Below are positions 7,546 through 15,859 of a stretch of 38,992 nucleotides of DNA, one piece after another. How positions within the stretch are numbered: position 1 is the stretch's first letter; the number at the start of each line of letters is the position of its first letter. Location of the stretch: assembly GCA_964528575.1 (NCBI GenBank), contig CAZGTQ010000107.1, positions 1-38,992 of the forward strand, read 5' to 3'. A program made the position numbers and the translations under genes. The notes below the pieces were generated by a model. It had not been told where the DNA came from. It searched no databases and saw only the letters and a program-made list of their open reading frames with translations. The stretch is from CAZGTQ01 sp964528575. GTDB taxonomy: Bacteria > Planctomycetota > UBA1135 > GCA-002686595.

Positions 7546-8832
7546 ATGCAGGCTGGCGTGATCGCGACACGACGACGCTTTCTCGCAGCGCTCGGCGCCT
7601 GCCTCGCGCTCGTCCTGCTCGCGGGAGGGGCGCTGCGCGTCGCGGCGCATCCGGAGCGCCACTCGCTGCTCGACCCCGGCGTCTACAACCCGGGCGCGCG
7701 TACCTACGCGACCTGGCTCGACTGGACGGCGCGCGCCGACGGCGACCTCGCGCCGGTGTGGGAGGCGGCCGAGCGGATCGAGCGCGAGGGCTGGGAGGTC
7801 GAGCTGTACCGGCCGCGCGAGCTCGAGGAGCGCTGGGCGGCCTTCGTCTACGCGCCGCTGGCGGCAGTCGTGCTGACGCCGCTCCTCGGGCTGGGGTTCG
7901 AGCGTGGGGCGAATGTCGTGTCGGTCGCGAACCACCTGCTCGCGCTCCTCGGGCTGGGCGCGCTCTACTCGCTGTACGCGCGCGGGCGGCGGCCCGCGCT
8001 GCTCGAGACGGCGCTGTTCGTCCTGCTCGCGCTCGCCTTCTTCCCGCTCGCCCAGGCGCTGCACCTCACGCAGGTCGGCGTCTGGATCTTCGCGCTGCTC
8101 GCGCTCGCCGCCGCGCTTCTCGATCGCGGCCGCCCAGCCGCGGCCGGCGCGCTGCTCGGCGTCGGAGCGTTCTTCAAGCCGCACCTGCTGCTCGTCCCGG
8201 CGATCCTCGCGCTGGCGGGGCGCTTCCCGCGCCGCGCGCTCGCGGCCTGCGCCGCGGCAGTCGTCCTGGCGCTCACCGTCAGCTTGCTCGCGGCGGGTCC
8301 GGGCAACCTCGGCGACTATGTCACCGTCCAGCTCCCGCGCCTGTCGGCCGGCTATGCCTTCGCATCCAACCAGAGTTTCCAGGGATGGCTGACGCGCGCG
8401 CTCACGAATGCCGACCCGTCCGTGCTCGAGCTGGCCGAGCCGAACGCGCCGGTCCAGTGGGCCGGCCGCCTGTTCGCGCTCGCGCTCGCCATCGCCGCCG
8501 CCGCCGCCGGGCGCGGCCGGCCGCGCGGGGCCGAGGCGGACCTGCGCCTCTACGCGGCCGCGGTCGCGGCGGCGGTGCTGGCCTCGCCCGTGTGCTGGAT
8601 GCACCACTACGCGCTCCTCGCGATCCCGCTCGCCGTCGGGGCCCGCGCCTTGCTCGCCGCGCCCGGCACGCGCCGCGGCGGCCTCGACCTCGCGCTCCTC
8701 GCGAGCGGAGTGTGGGCCTCGGTGTTCCTCGACCAGAGGGGAGCGCCGCGCTGGCTGTCCGGGCTGGAGCTCGCTGCCGGACTGGGACTGCTGGTCTGCA
8801 TGCTGATCCTCGTGCGGAGGGAGACGTGCTGA
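7546..8832 (+). CDS. Polytopic glycosyltransferase-like protein (GT87/DUF2029 type)
   Basis: The 428-residue product is strongly hydrophobic with around ten membrane helices. An N-terminal helix is followed by an extended periplasmic loop (about residues 35-100). Later helices carry QVGVWIFALLAL and the cytoplasmic-side motif GAFFKPHLLL. The 'KPH' motif after a G-x-G-A-F-F turn, and the SNQSFQGWLTRAL segment in the second large loop, match the GT87/DUF2029 group of polyprenol-phosphate-dependent mannosyltransferases (GT-C fold). It would transfer a sugar from a lipid carrier on the outer face of the cytoplasmic membrane. ATG 7546 is used, but GTG 7558 is an alternative. The next gene overlaps by 7 nt, implying coupled translation. 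The acceptor is unknown. Confidence 0.72.
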   Translation: MQAGVIATRRRFLAALGACLALVLLAGGALRVAAHPERHSLLDPGVYNPGARTYATWLDWTARADGDLAPVWEAAERIEREGWEVELYRPRELEERWAAFVYAPLAAVVLTPLLGLGFERGANVVSVANHLLALLGLGALYSLYARGRRPALLETALFVLLALAFFPLAQALHLTQVGVWIFALLALAAALLDRGRPAAAGALLGVGAFFKPHLLLVPAILALAGRFPRRALAACAAAVVLALTVSLLAAGPGNLGDYVTVQLPRLSAGYAFASNQSFQGWLTRALTNADPSVLELAEPNAPVQWAGRLFALALAIAAAAAGRGRPRGAEADLRLYAAAVAAAVLASPVCWMHHYALLAIPLAVGARALLAAPGTRRGGLDLALLASGVWASVFLDQRGAPRWLSGLELAAGLGLLVCMLILVRRETC

Positions 8833-9896
8833 GGCTGCGAGCGTTGCGAGAGCTGCTCTGGCTCGCGGCGTACGCCCTGCTCGCGCTCGTGATCACGGCG
8901 CAGTTCGCCCGCGAGCCCGACGGGCTGCGGAGCAACCCGCGCAGCCGCTTCCGCCCGATGATCGAAGGCACGGCGCACCGGCCCTACGTCCAGCGCGTCG
9001 TCGTGCCCACGATGGTGCGCGCGGCGGGCGCGCTCGTCGGGCACGAGGCGCGCGCCCGCCTCGACGCGGCCCTCGACGAGAGCCACCCCGCGACGCGCGT
9101 GCTCGACCACGTGTTCCCGGGCTGGGAGCGCGACTTGGCCGTCGAGTACCTGGCCGCGTTCGCGCTGATGTGGGCCTGGTTCCTCGGGTTTGCCTACGCG
9201 TTCCGCGCGCTCCTCACCGCCGTCTACCGCGCGCCGTGGTACGTCGAGGGGCTCGCGCCGGCCGCGGCATACCTCGTGCTCGTGCCGACCTTCGCTCCGT
9301 ACGCGAGCTATCTGTACGACCCGGCGCTCCTCTGCCTGTACACGGCGGCGCTCGCGCTCCTCGCACGGCGGCAGTTCGGCGCGTACCTCGCCGTGCTCGC
9401 CGTCGCGTGCTCGAACAAAGAGACCGCGGTGCTCCTGCCGTTGGTGTTCTACCTCGCCTACCGGGGCGACCCCGGACTGTCGACCCGACGCTTCTTCGCG
9501 CTGCTCGTCGCGCAGGTCGCGCTCGTGGCGCTGATCGCGGGCGGGCTCGCGTGGTCCTACTCCGACAATCCCGGCGGCCCCCTCGAGGTGCGCGGGCTCC
9601 GCAACGTGTACGAGCTGCCGCGCTGGTCCCTCGGAACCATCGCGGCCGCTGTGATCGCCTTCGTGCTCGTCGCCCGCGGCTGGAGCGCGAAGCCCGCCTT
9701 CCTGCGCGCGGCTCTCGTGCCCCTCGTTCCGCTCGTCACCCTGGCCGCGTGCTTCGGCTACGTGGACGAGCTGCGCGATTACTACGAGGTGTATCCCGTG
9801 CTCCTGCTGCTCGCGGCGCCGACGCTGCTGGCGGCGGTCGGCGTGGAGCTCGGGCTCCGCCACGACGCTCGAAGGAGCCGGCGGAGCGCGCGGTGA
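8826..9896 (+). CDS. Polytopic membrane protein, possible GT-C-type partner of the preceding gene
   Basis: The 356-residue product has about nine hydrophobic helices: one at residues 8-25, then a soluble stretch with RPYVQRVVVPTMVR, then helices from about 100 to the C-terminus. The 'HRPYVQRVVVP' stretch before the second helix, and the SNKETAVLLPLVFYL helix, resemble uncharacterised GT-C-like membrane proteins found near GT87 genes. The start is GTG 8826, chosen because GGAGG ends 5 nt before it and the product then begins with a signal-anchor. The frame is open far upstream (to 6222), but that part is a shadow of three other genes. The gene overlaps the preceding stop codon by 7 nt. No catalytic motif is certain. 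Confidence 0.72.
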   Translation: MLRLRALRELLWLAAYALLALVITAQFAREPDGLRSNPRSRFRPMIEGTAHRPYVQRVVVPTMVRAAGALVGHEARARLDAALDESHPATRVLDHVFPGWERDLAVEYLAAFALMWAWFLGFAYAFRALLTAVYRAPWYVEGLAPAAAYLVLVPTFAPYASYLYDPALLCLYTAALALLARRQFGAYLAVLAVACSNKETAVLLPLVFYLAYRGDPGLSTRRFFALLVAQVALVALIAGGLAWSYSDNPGGPLEVRGLRNVYELPRWSLGTIAAAVIAFVLVARGWSAKPAFLRAALVPLVPLVTLAACFGYVDELRDYYEVYPVLLLLAAPTLLAAVGVELGLRHDARRSRRSAR

Positions 9897-9954
9897 CGGC
9901 CGCGTCGGCGCTCGGAGCCCGGGCCCTGCGTGCTGAACCGCCGAAGCAAAGTGT

Positions 9955-9971
9955 TCCGCGATCTGCGCGGA
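9955..9971. terminator. Small hairpin at a convergent junction
   Basis: TCCGCG (9955-9960) pairs with CGCGGA (9966-9971) around a 5-nt loop, directly beyond the stop of the minus-strand propeller gene and 58 nt beyond the stop of the plus-strand membrane gene. There is no T-run, so it may be only a weak terminator or RNA end-stabiliser. Confidence 0.3.
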
Positions 9972-12743
9972 TCACGTCCCGAAGACGACCTCGAGCGCGC
10001 CCGCGAGACCGATCGTGATGCCGAGCGTTCCGAACGGGTCGACCAGCGCCCCCTGCACGTACACGCTCTTTCCGACGAGCGCGCAGTTGGCGGGCACGAC
10101 GACGACGACACCCGCGGGCGAGCCCGGACCGGCCCATGGCGGTCCGAGCACGAACAGGAACGGGTTCGGCGGGACGAAGTCGATCAGGAGCTCGCCCGTC
10201 GCGCCCGGCGCGCTCATCCCCCAGGTCGGGATCGACGTGCCGCACGGGAAGCTCGCGTCCGGCGCGCTCGAGATCGCGACGAGCGGGACCGAGCCCGCCG
10301 GCTGGGTTCCGAGCGGGTTGTCGACGCCGAACGTGATCGCCCCGCCCGGCGCGGCGAGGCCCGAGAGCACGGTCAGGCTGCCCGCCGGGTTGACGCCGCA
10401 GCCGTACGGCGTCGTCGTCGCCGCCGCGTCGAGGCGCACGCGCGTGAAGCCGTCGCCGAGCGGCGACGCGACGAGCGCGATCGTGCCGCAGTCGTCGACG
10501 ACCATCGACGCGGGCGGCAGCCCCGTGTCGATCTCGTTCGTCACGATGCCGGTCGCCGGGTCGATCGACGTGAACCAGCCGAACGTGTTGAACGCCGTCG
10601 CCGGACCCGGGCCGATCGACGCGGTCCACGTGCCCGACGCGACGTGCAGCCGCGTCCCGTCCTCGTTCAGCCACAGGCCCTGCGGCGCCTCGGGCAACTG
10701 GAACGTCGTGACCATCTGGTTCGTCACGAGGTCGACGACGCCGACCGCGTCGTCGTTGGTGCTCAGGACGTAGAGCGTGCGTCCGTCGGGCGAGAGGTCC
10801 ATCTCGAACGGCGAATCGCCGACCGCGACCGTCGTCAGCGTCGCCGACGCCGCGCCTGCGTTGTTCACGACCGTGACCGTGTCGCCGTCCCGGTTCGCGA
10901 CGAAGACGCGGCCGTCGTTCGCGCTGAAGAGCGCGCGCGTCGGGAAGTCGCCGACCGGCACGGTCGCGACGACCGACCACGCGGCGGTGTCGATGACCGT
11001 GATCGTGTCGTCGAAGCTGTTGCACGCGACGAGCGTCGCTCCGTCGTGGCTGAGCGTAAGCCCGCTCGACTGCTGGAACGCGTAGCCGACCGAGCCCATC
11101 TGGCCGGTCGTCAGCTTGGGCCCGCTCACCGTGTTGGTGCCGAGGTCGATGCGCCACACGCCGTCGGCGACGACGACCGCGACGTACGCGAACTGACCGT
11201 CGGGCGATATCTCGACCTCGCTGTTGCGCGTCGACGTCGGCACGTTCGTCACGCTCTGCGTCCCCAGGTCGATCACCGAGACGAAGGGCGAATCGAGGTT
11301 CGCGACGACCGCGGTCGTGCCGCTCGGCGTGATCTCGACCTCGGCCGGCCGGTCGCCCACCGCGACGATGCTCGTCGCGCCGGTCTGCAGGTCGACGATC
11401 GACGCGGTGTCGCTGAGCACGTTCGACGTCACCGCGCACTGCGCATCGCAACTGACCGCGACGAAGCGCGCGCGGTCGCCTTCCGGGGGCGCGCCCGAGG
11501 TGAGCTGCGCCTCGAGGAAACCGGCGGCGCCGTTCGTGCGCACGACGATCAGGTCCTCGCCGAACGTGTTCGCGGCCATCGCGCCTTGCGTGCCGACCGG
11601 CGCGACGTCGCCGACGGCCGTGCTGACTACGTTGTTGAGCTCCTTCACGATCGTCTCCGTCGCGTAGGAGATCAGCGGCCCGCGGAAGCCGACGCCGAGC
11701 GCGTAGTTGCCGTCGGCCGTGGTGCGCAGCGCGTTCACCGTGGCGGTGTTCAGCGACGGCGAGACCGCGTTCGTCGCGAGGTCGACGACGACGCACGCGT
11801 TGAGGATCGCCGCGACGGCCTTGCTCCCGTCCGGCCGGATCGTGATCGGGCCCCACAGGTTCTGGCCGACCGGGATCGTCTTCGTGATCGCCTGCGTCGC
11901 GGTGTCGACGACGGTGATCTGCTGCACCGAGCCGAAGTGCGTCACGACCGCGGTCGCCCCGTTCGGCGTGACCGCGATCTCGCGCGGGTCGGCCAGCGAG
12001 GGGATCGAGCTCACCGCTCCCGTCGCGAGGTCGAAGAAGTCGATCTCGTCGTTGATCGAGTCGGGCGCGATCGCCGTCGTGTCGTCGACGAGCGCGAGGT
12101 CGTAGAAGGACATCGTGACGACGCCGGGCTCGAACGCGGCGGAGAGCGTCGCCGCGAAGCCCGCGCCGGGGATGCGCAACGTCTCGGTGGCCGTCGCGAC
12201 GTCGATCACGGAGACGTCTTGCGAGATGGTGTTGCCGACGACGGCGGTCGCTCCGTTGGGCGTGATGCGCACGAGGCCCGGTTGGTCGCCGACGGGCACG
12301 ACCGCGATCTCGGTCAACGTCACGAGGTCGACGACCGAGGCGGTGTCCTCGAACTGGTTCGCCGTCACCGCGCGCGTCCCGCTCGACGAGATCGCGAGAT
12401 CCGCGGGGCCGCCGCTCAGCGCGACCTCGCCGGCGAACGTCAGCGTCGCAGCGTCGAACACGACCAGGTTCCTGCTGTCGCGGTGCGCGACGACGATGCG
12501 CGCGCCGTCGGGCGTATAGCGCACGGCGGTCGGCACGTCGCCCTCGGGCGCGACGCCGTTCGAGAAGAAGTCGCTCGCGATGCTGCCGAACGTCGCCGGG
12601 AGCGGGCGCGCCGGCTGCGGAGCGTCGCCGAGCGAGCCGGCGCGGTCGAGGGTCGCGGTGTCCGGCTCGCCGTCCTGCGCTTGGGCGGCGGCGGGAGCGA
12701 GGCAAACGAGCAAAGCGATGGTGGACACGATGGTGCGGTGCAT
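9972..12743 (-). CDS. Large exported YVTN/YncE-type beta-propeller protein
   Basis: The 923-residue product begins with a signal peptide (MHRTIVSTIALLVCLAPAAA, cut near AQAQ). It then has many YVTN-like units of about 40-45 residues: 'vaVgd.P..v.itPnGt.AvVaN..s..VsViDlat..v....'. Examples are VVPVGDQPGLVRITPNG and ATVPVGDFPTRALFSAN. The units run from about residue 50 to 770, enough for two or more propellers. The last 130 or so residues are a separate beta module (CGVNPAG... to ...LEVVFGT), like the tails of three other exported proteins here. ATG 12743 is chosen over the frame start at 12773 because GGAGG lies 6 nt upstream of it. The gene diverges from the aldo/keto reductase; its promoter must lie in or next to the MITE between them. 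The ligand is unknown. Confidence 0.85.
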   Translation of the reverse strand: MHRTIVSTIALLVCLAPAAAQAQDGEPDTATLDRAGSLGDAPQPARPLPATFGSIASDFFSNGVAPEGDVPTAVRYTPDGARIVVAHRDSRNLVVFDAATLTFAGEVALSGGPADLAISSSGTRAVTANQFEDTASVVDLVTLTEIAVVPVGDQPGLVRITPNGATAVVGNTISQDVSVIDVATATETLRIPGAGFAATLSAAFEPGVVTMSFYDLALVDDTTAIAPDSINDEIDFFDLATGAVSSIPSLADPREIAVTPNGATAVVTHFGSVQQITVVDTATQAITKTIPVGQNLWGPITIRPDGSKAVAAILNACVVVDLATNAVSPSLNTATVNALRTTADGNYALGVGFRGPLISYATETIVKELNNVVSTAVGDVAPVGTQGAMAANTFGEDLIVVRTNGAAGFLEAQLTSGAPPEGDRARFVAVSCDAQCAVTSNVLSDTASIVDLQTGATSIVAVGDRPAEVEITPSGTTAVVANLDSPFVSVIDLGTQSVTNVPTSTRNSEVEISPDGQFAYVAVVVADGVWRIDLGTNTVSGPKLTTGQMGSVGYAFQQSSGLTLSHDGATLVACNSFDDTITVIDTAAWSVVATVPVGDFPTRALFSANDGRVFVANRDGDTVTVVNNAGAASATLTTVAVGDSPFEMDLSPDGRTLYVLSTNDDAVGVVDLVTNQMVTTFQLPEAPQGLWLNEDGTRLHVASGTWTASIGPGPATAFNTFGWFTSIDPATGIVTNEIDTGLPPASMVVDDCGTIALVASPLGDGFTRVRLDAAATTTPYGCGVNPAGSLTVLSGLAAPGGAITFGVDNPLGTQPAGSVPLVAISSAPDASFPCGTSIPTWGMSAPGATGELLIDFVPPNPFLFVLGPPWAGPGSPAGVVVVVPANCALVGKSVYVQGALVDPFGTLGITIGLAGALEVVFGT

Positions 12744-12774
12744 GGTTCCTCCCGTGGGGTCTCGGCGGTCCATC

Positions 12775-12971
12775 CTAGCCCGGACTATTCATGAGGCTTT
12801 GCCGAGATCGCCGTAGATGCCGCCAGGTCGGGCCCACCACGATCGTGACGGTGCGACTGACGGGCGCGGAGGCGACCCTGATCGGGTCGTCGAGCACCCG
12901 GCGGGAGTAAAGTGTCGAGCTGGCGGCAGCTACGGCGATCTCGGTGAAGCCTCATGAGTAGTCCGGGCTAG
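12775..12971. mobile_element. MITE-like 197-bp inverted-repeat element
   Basis: The element begins and ends with CTAG and has imperfect terminal inverted repeats of about 52 bp. The left end reads CTAGCCCGGACTATTCATGA and then GGCTTTGCCGAGATCGCCGT; the reverse complement of the right end differs from the left at only about five positions. The roughly 90-bp interior carries no convincing gene. A third copy of the end lies at 38932. CTAG is itself a palindrome, so it may be a 4-bp target duplication (IS5-group elements are known for such targets) or part of the repeat. The element occupies 197 of the 247 nt between two divergent genes. Confidence 0.8.
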
Positions 12972-12990
12972 CGCCTGTATCCTCGGCCGC

Positions 12991-13980
12991 ATGAACTACC
13001 GACGCCTCGGCAAGTCCGGACTGAAGGTCAGCGAGCTCTCGTTCGGCTCCTGGGTGACCTTCTCGACGCAGCTCGACGACGGCGACGCCGCGAAGTTGAT
13101 GAAGCGTGCGTACGAAGCCGGTGTGAATTTCTTCGACAACGCCGAGGCGTACGCGCAGGGCGAGTCCGAGCGCATCATGGGCCGGGTCGTCGAGCGGCTG
13201 GGCTGGGAGCGCAGCTCGTACGTGATCTCGTCCAAGGTCTTCTGGGGCGGCCAGCTCCCCACGCAGCGCGGCCTCTCGCGCAAGCACGTGCTGGACGCGT
13301 GCCACGCGGCGCTGCGGCGGATGCGGCTCGACTACCTCGACCTGTACTTCTGCCACCGGCCGGACCCCGACACGCCGATCGAGGAGACGGTGCGCGCGAT
13401 GGGCGATCTCGTCGCGCAGGGCAAGGTCCTCTACTGGGGCACTTCGGAGTGGTCCGCGGACCAGATCGCGGAGGCGCACGGCATCGCGCGCGCGATCGGC
13501 GTCGCGCCCCCGACGATGGAGCAGCCGCAGTACAACATGTTCGAGCGCGACAAGGTCGAACGCGAGCTCCTGCGGCTCTACGACTCGATCGGCCTCGGCA
13601 CGACGATCTGGTCCCCGCTCGCGAGCGGCGTGCTCACCGGCAAGTACGACGAGGGCGTCCCGAAGGACTCGCGCCTCGCGCTGAAGGACTACTCCTGGCT
13701 CCAGGAGCGACTCGCGTCCGACGAGGGCCGCGAGCAACTACGCAAGACGCGCGACCTCGGCACCGTCGCGTCGGACCTCGGCGCGACGACGGCACAGCTC
13801 GCGATCGCGTGGTGCCTCACCAACCCCCACGTGAGCACGGTGATCCTCGGCGCCACCAAGCTCGAGCAACTCGACGAGAACCTCGCAGCGGCGGAGCTCG
13901 TCCCGAAGCTCACGCCCGACGTGCTCGAGCGCATCGAGGAGATCCTCGGGAACGCGCCGCCGCACGCGGAGCGGCATTGA
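12991..13980 (+). CDS. Aldo/keto reductase, YghZ / Kv-beta-like subgroup
   Basis: The 329-residue product is a full-length NAD(P)H-dependent aldo/keto reductase (TIM barrel). The catalytic tetrad is visible: Asp49 (FFDNAEAY), Tyr54, Lys82 (ISSKVFWGG) and His122 (YFCHRPDP). The C-terminal half has the cofactor-binding IWSPLASGVLTGKY segment and STVILGATKLEQLDENL, typical of the YghZ/Kv-beta branch, and the GESERIMG motif supports this. It reduces aldehydes or ketones in the cytoplasm; the natural substrate is unknown. ATG 12991 lies 19 nt from the MITE end, so the element borders or contains its promoter. The last residues (DVLERIEEILGN) closely match the orphan fragment at 15547-15609, which must come from another member of the family. 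Confidence 0.93.
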   Translation: MNYRRLGKSGLKVSELSFGSWVTFSTQLDDGDAAKLMKRAYEAGVNFFDNAEAYAQGESERIMGRVVERLGWERSSYVISSKVFWGGQLPTQRGLSRKHVLDACHAALRRMRLDYLDLYFCHRPDPDTPIEETVRAMGDLVAQGKVLYWGTSEWSADQIAEAHGIARAIGVAPPTMEQPQYNMFERDKVERELLRLYDSIGLGTTIWSPLASGVLTGKYDEGVPKDSRLALKDYSWLQERLASDEGREQLRKTRDLGTVASDLGATTAQLAIAWCLTNPHVSTVILGATKLEQLDENLAAAELVPKLTPDVLERIEEILGNAPPHAERH

Positions 13981-14116
13981 TCGAGCCGGGCCCAGAGCTG
14001 CCCTGCGGCGCAGCGCACGGTCGGTGACAAGGCCGTCATGTCACGCCGTGGGACGCCGCAACTTCGCCCCCGCACGCCTACGTACTTCGGCCGCTCGCCG
14101 AGCGCGGGCGCTCCGG

Positions 14117-14126
14117 CTCATATGAG
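14117..14126. promoter_or_regulatory. Perfect 10-bp palindrome upstream of the 14170 gene
   Basis: CTCATATGAG is a perfect palindrome 43 nt before the start codon. Its first eight bases recur at 14165-14172, where they include the ATG. A dimeric regulator could bind such a site, but a chance palindrome cannot be excluded. Confidence 0.2.
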
Positions 14127-14169
14127 TGCACGACGAGCGCCGGTCCAGGCGCCTCGAAAGGAACCTCAT

Positions 14170-15132
14170 ATGCGTGCTCTCACGGCTCTCGCTCTCGCCA
14201 CGCTCGCCTCCTCCACCCTCGCGCAGTCGTTCAACGTCGACATCGGCTCGCTGAGCGCCGGAGCTGCCGGCGGCGGCCTCCCCGCGCCGGTGTTCGGCGC
14301 GGCGTCGAACCGCACCGGCCCGTGGAACGCGATCACGGGTCTCGCGCTCGGCCCCTTCGCCCTCGTCGACGTGCACGGCAGCCCCACCTCGGTCACGTGC
14401 TCGCGCAGCGACGGGCTCGGCACGTTCTTCGGTTGGAACAGCTCGTCGACGACGGGTTACTTCCAGAGCCTGATGGACGGCGGCCACGGCGTCGCGGTCG
14501 GGGGCGGCACGAGCGTGACCTACACGTTCGACGGCCTCGCCGCCGGCTCCTACGACGTGTACACCTACGCGTGGTCCCCCCTCGACTCGGGCGACCGCAC
14601 GGACGTGGTCGTCGTGGGCTCGACGAGCGCCAACCCGCAGACGGTCGGCGGCGCGCTGCCGGCGCTCAACACGTTCCAGCTCGGCGTCACCCATGCGATC
14701 CACGCGGTCGACGTCGCCCAGGGCGCGCCGCTCACGATCACGTGCTCCAACGCGGTCGACGCAGGCACGATCAACGGGTTCCAGATCTGCCGCGGCTTCG
14801 AGCTCGGTATGGCGCAAGCGGCGTCCGGCTCGTTCCTGTCGATCGCGAACTCGGGCGGGACGCCGTTCAACATCTACGTCAACCTGGTCTCCGTGACGCA
14901 GGGCTCGTTCCCGAACGGACCGCTGTTCGGGCTCGACCTCGCGCCCGCCGTCGCGGTCGCCGAGCTCGCGTTCGGCCCTCCGTTCCTCGGCCTCCTCGAC
15001 GCGAACGGCGCGGCGACCTTCCTCGCGTCGCCGCCCCCGGCGGGGCCGACGTTCTACTGCGTCGGCATCGAGCTCGGGCTCGACCTCTCGATCGTGAGCG
15101 TCACGGAGCCCTTCCAGTACACGCTGCTATGA
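14170..15132 (+). CDS. Exported protein of unknown function with planctomycete-type C-terminal module
   Basis: The 320-residue product begins with a signal peptide (residues 1-18, ending STLAQ). It contains a beta-rich domain (about residues 20-215) with TYTFDGLAAGSYDVYTYAW, a pattern seen in PEP-CTERM-like and jelly-roll secreted proteins. A C-terminal module follows (about 220-320) whose SIANSGGTPFNIYVNLVS opening and VGIELGLDLSIVSVTEPF ending resemble the tails of the 2180, 9972 and 23599 proteins. ATG 14170 is chosen over the frame start at 14038 because AAGGA lies 7 nt upstream and it begins the signal peptide. Two cysteine pairs are probably disulfide bonds. No enzyme motif is seen; a surface or matrix protein is the likeliest role. 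Confidence 0.7.
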   Translation: MRALTALALATLASSTLAQSFNVDIGSLSAGAAGGGLPAPVFGAASNRTGPWNAITGLALGPFALVDVHGSPTSVTCSRSDGLGTFFGWNSSSTTGYFQSLMDGGHGVAVGGGTSVTYTFDGLAAGSYDVYTYAWSPLDSGDRTDVVVVGSTSANPQTVGGALPALNTFQLGVTHAIHAVDVAQGAPLTITCSNAVDAGTINGFQICRGFELGMAQAASGSFLSIANSGGTPFNIYVNLVSVTQGSFPNGPLFGLDLAPAVAVAELAFGPPFLGLLDANGAATFLASPPPAGPTFYCVGIELGLDLSIVSVTEPFQYTLL

Positions 15133-15225
15133 GCGCGGTGCCGCGGGCGATCGACGCGCAGGTCGCTCGAGCGCCCCAACGGCGAGCAGGCCGCAGTCGG
15201 GCAGGCTGAGCGAATCGACGCCAAT

Positions 15226-15546
15226 CTACCCGGCTGCGGTCCTGTCGGCGGGGTCGCCGAACGACGCTGCGCTCGCTCGCTCCGTTTCCTCGCAGCACGG
15301 CTCCCCGTTCGCCGCCGCCGTTCCCCGCACCATCGTCCACACGCCGAACGCGACGAGCGCGACGCCGAGCACCACCGGCGCGACGCGGCGCAGGCGCGCC
15401 GATGCGAGCTGCGCGCCAGCGAGCGCGAGCGCGAGACCCGGGGCCGTCGCGAGACCGAACGCGAATGCGCCGAGCGCAGCGGCCGGCGGCGCGTCCTGCG
15501 ACGCGAGGGCGATCGCGCTCCACGAGAGGCCGCAGGGCAACAGCGC
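15226..15546 (-). pseudogene. Truncated duplicate of the safE gene (3' part)
   Basis: This minus-strand frame encodes the C-terminal third of a SafE-family protein. It shares the run from LPCGLSWSAIALASQDAPPA through GVWTMVRGTAA with the full gene at 15965-16903. It has no N-terminal half, and on its 5' side it changes abruptly at about 15547 into an aldo/keto reductase 3' end on the other strand. Its own end (CCEETERASAASFGDPADR, then TAG at 15228-15226) differs from that of the main copy and may preserve a more natural C-terminus. Nucleotide identity to the main copy is very high (about five mismatches in 234 bp by eye), so the duplication is recent or kept alike by conversion. Almost certainly not functional as a transporter. 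Confidence 0.8.
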
Positions 15547-15547
15547 G
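15314..15547. repeat. Direct repeat copy A (234 bp)
   Basis: Copy A of a direct repeat shared with 16272-16505. Both are in the same orientation, the same length without gaps, and differ at about five positions. The pair brackets the DUF6883/DUF4926 genes. Confidence 0.85.
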
Positions 15548-15609
15548 ACGTCCTCGCGCGCATCGAGGAGATCCTGGACAACCGGCCGGAGCCGCCGCAG
15601 CGGTTCTGA
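15547..15609 (+). pseudogene. Orphan 3' end of a second aldo/keto reductase gene
   Basis: Twenty codons and a TGA stop (15607-15609) read DVLARIEEILDNRPEPPQRF. This matches the end of the aldo/keto reductase at 12991-13980 (DVLERIEEILGNAPPHAERH) in register, with different wording, so it derives from a paralogous gene and is not a copy of that one. The rest of the gene is missing and is replaced upstream by the reversed safE fragment; the junction falls at about 15547. It is a relic, and it shows that this interval was built by deletion or recombination between unrelated genes. Confidence 0.75.
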
Positions 15610-15622
15610 GCGGGAAGGGCAC

Positions 15623-15859
15623 CTATCGCACGGGACGATCGAGCGGCCGGACGGCGAGCAGATCGCAGTCGCCGACCGGCCGGACGTCCGCCTCGCTCAG
15701 CGTCACGAGCGCCTGCGTCCGCCCGCCCGCGCACACGAACTCCACCTCGAGCCCGTCCGGCTCGTAGAGCTCGACGACGGCCCCGAGGTCGCCCCTCCGG
15801 AGCCCATGGTCGGGCAGGTCGCGGTCGAGCACGACCGTGTCGAGCAAGCTGAAGCTCAT
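15623..15859 (-). CDS. DUF4926 family protein (partner of the DUF6883 gene)
   Basis: The 78-residue product reads MSFSLLDTVVLDRDLPDHGL, then GDLGAVVELYEPDGLEVEFV, and ends in an acidic-to-neutral strand-rich tail. The 'lLDtVvL..DlPe.gL..GDlGaVVe.y....evEFv...G.t.alvtL...dvRp' layout is that of DUF4926, a short SH3-like beta family. Its ATG overlaps the TGA of the upstream gene (ATGA, 15856-15859), so the two are translationally coupled. DUF4926 genes often accompany small genes such as DUF6883, as in suspected toxin-antitoxin-like pairs; that function is inference. It ends 13 nt before the aldo/keto reductase relic, on the opposite strand. Confidence 0.8.
   Translation of the reverse strand: MSFSLLDTVVLDRDLPDHGLRRGDLGAVVELYEPDGLEVEFVCAGGRTQALVTLSEADVRPVGDCDLLAVRPLDRPVR

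Noticed and set aside
6222..9896. Very long plus-strand frame of 1224 codons
   Set aside because: Only its last part (from GTG 8826) has membrane-protein composition. The rest is Arg/Ala/Pro-rich antiframe over the CaCA, UPF0316 and GT87 genes.
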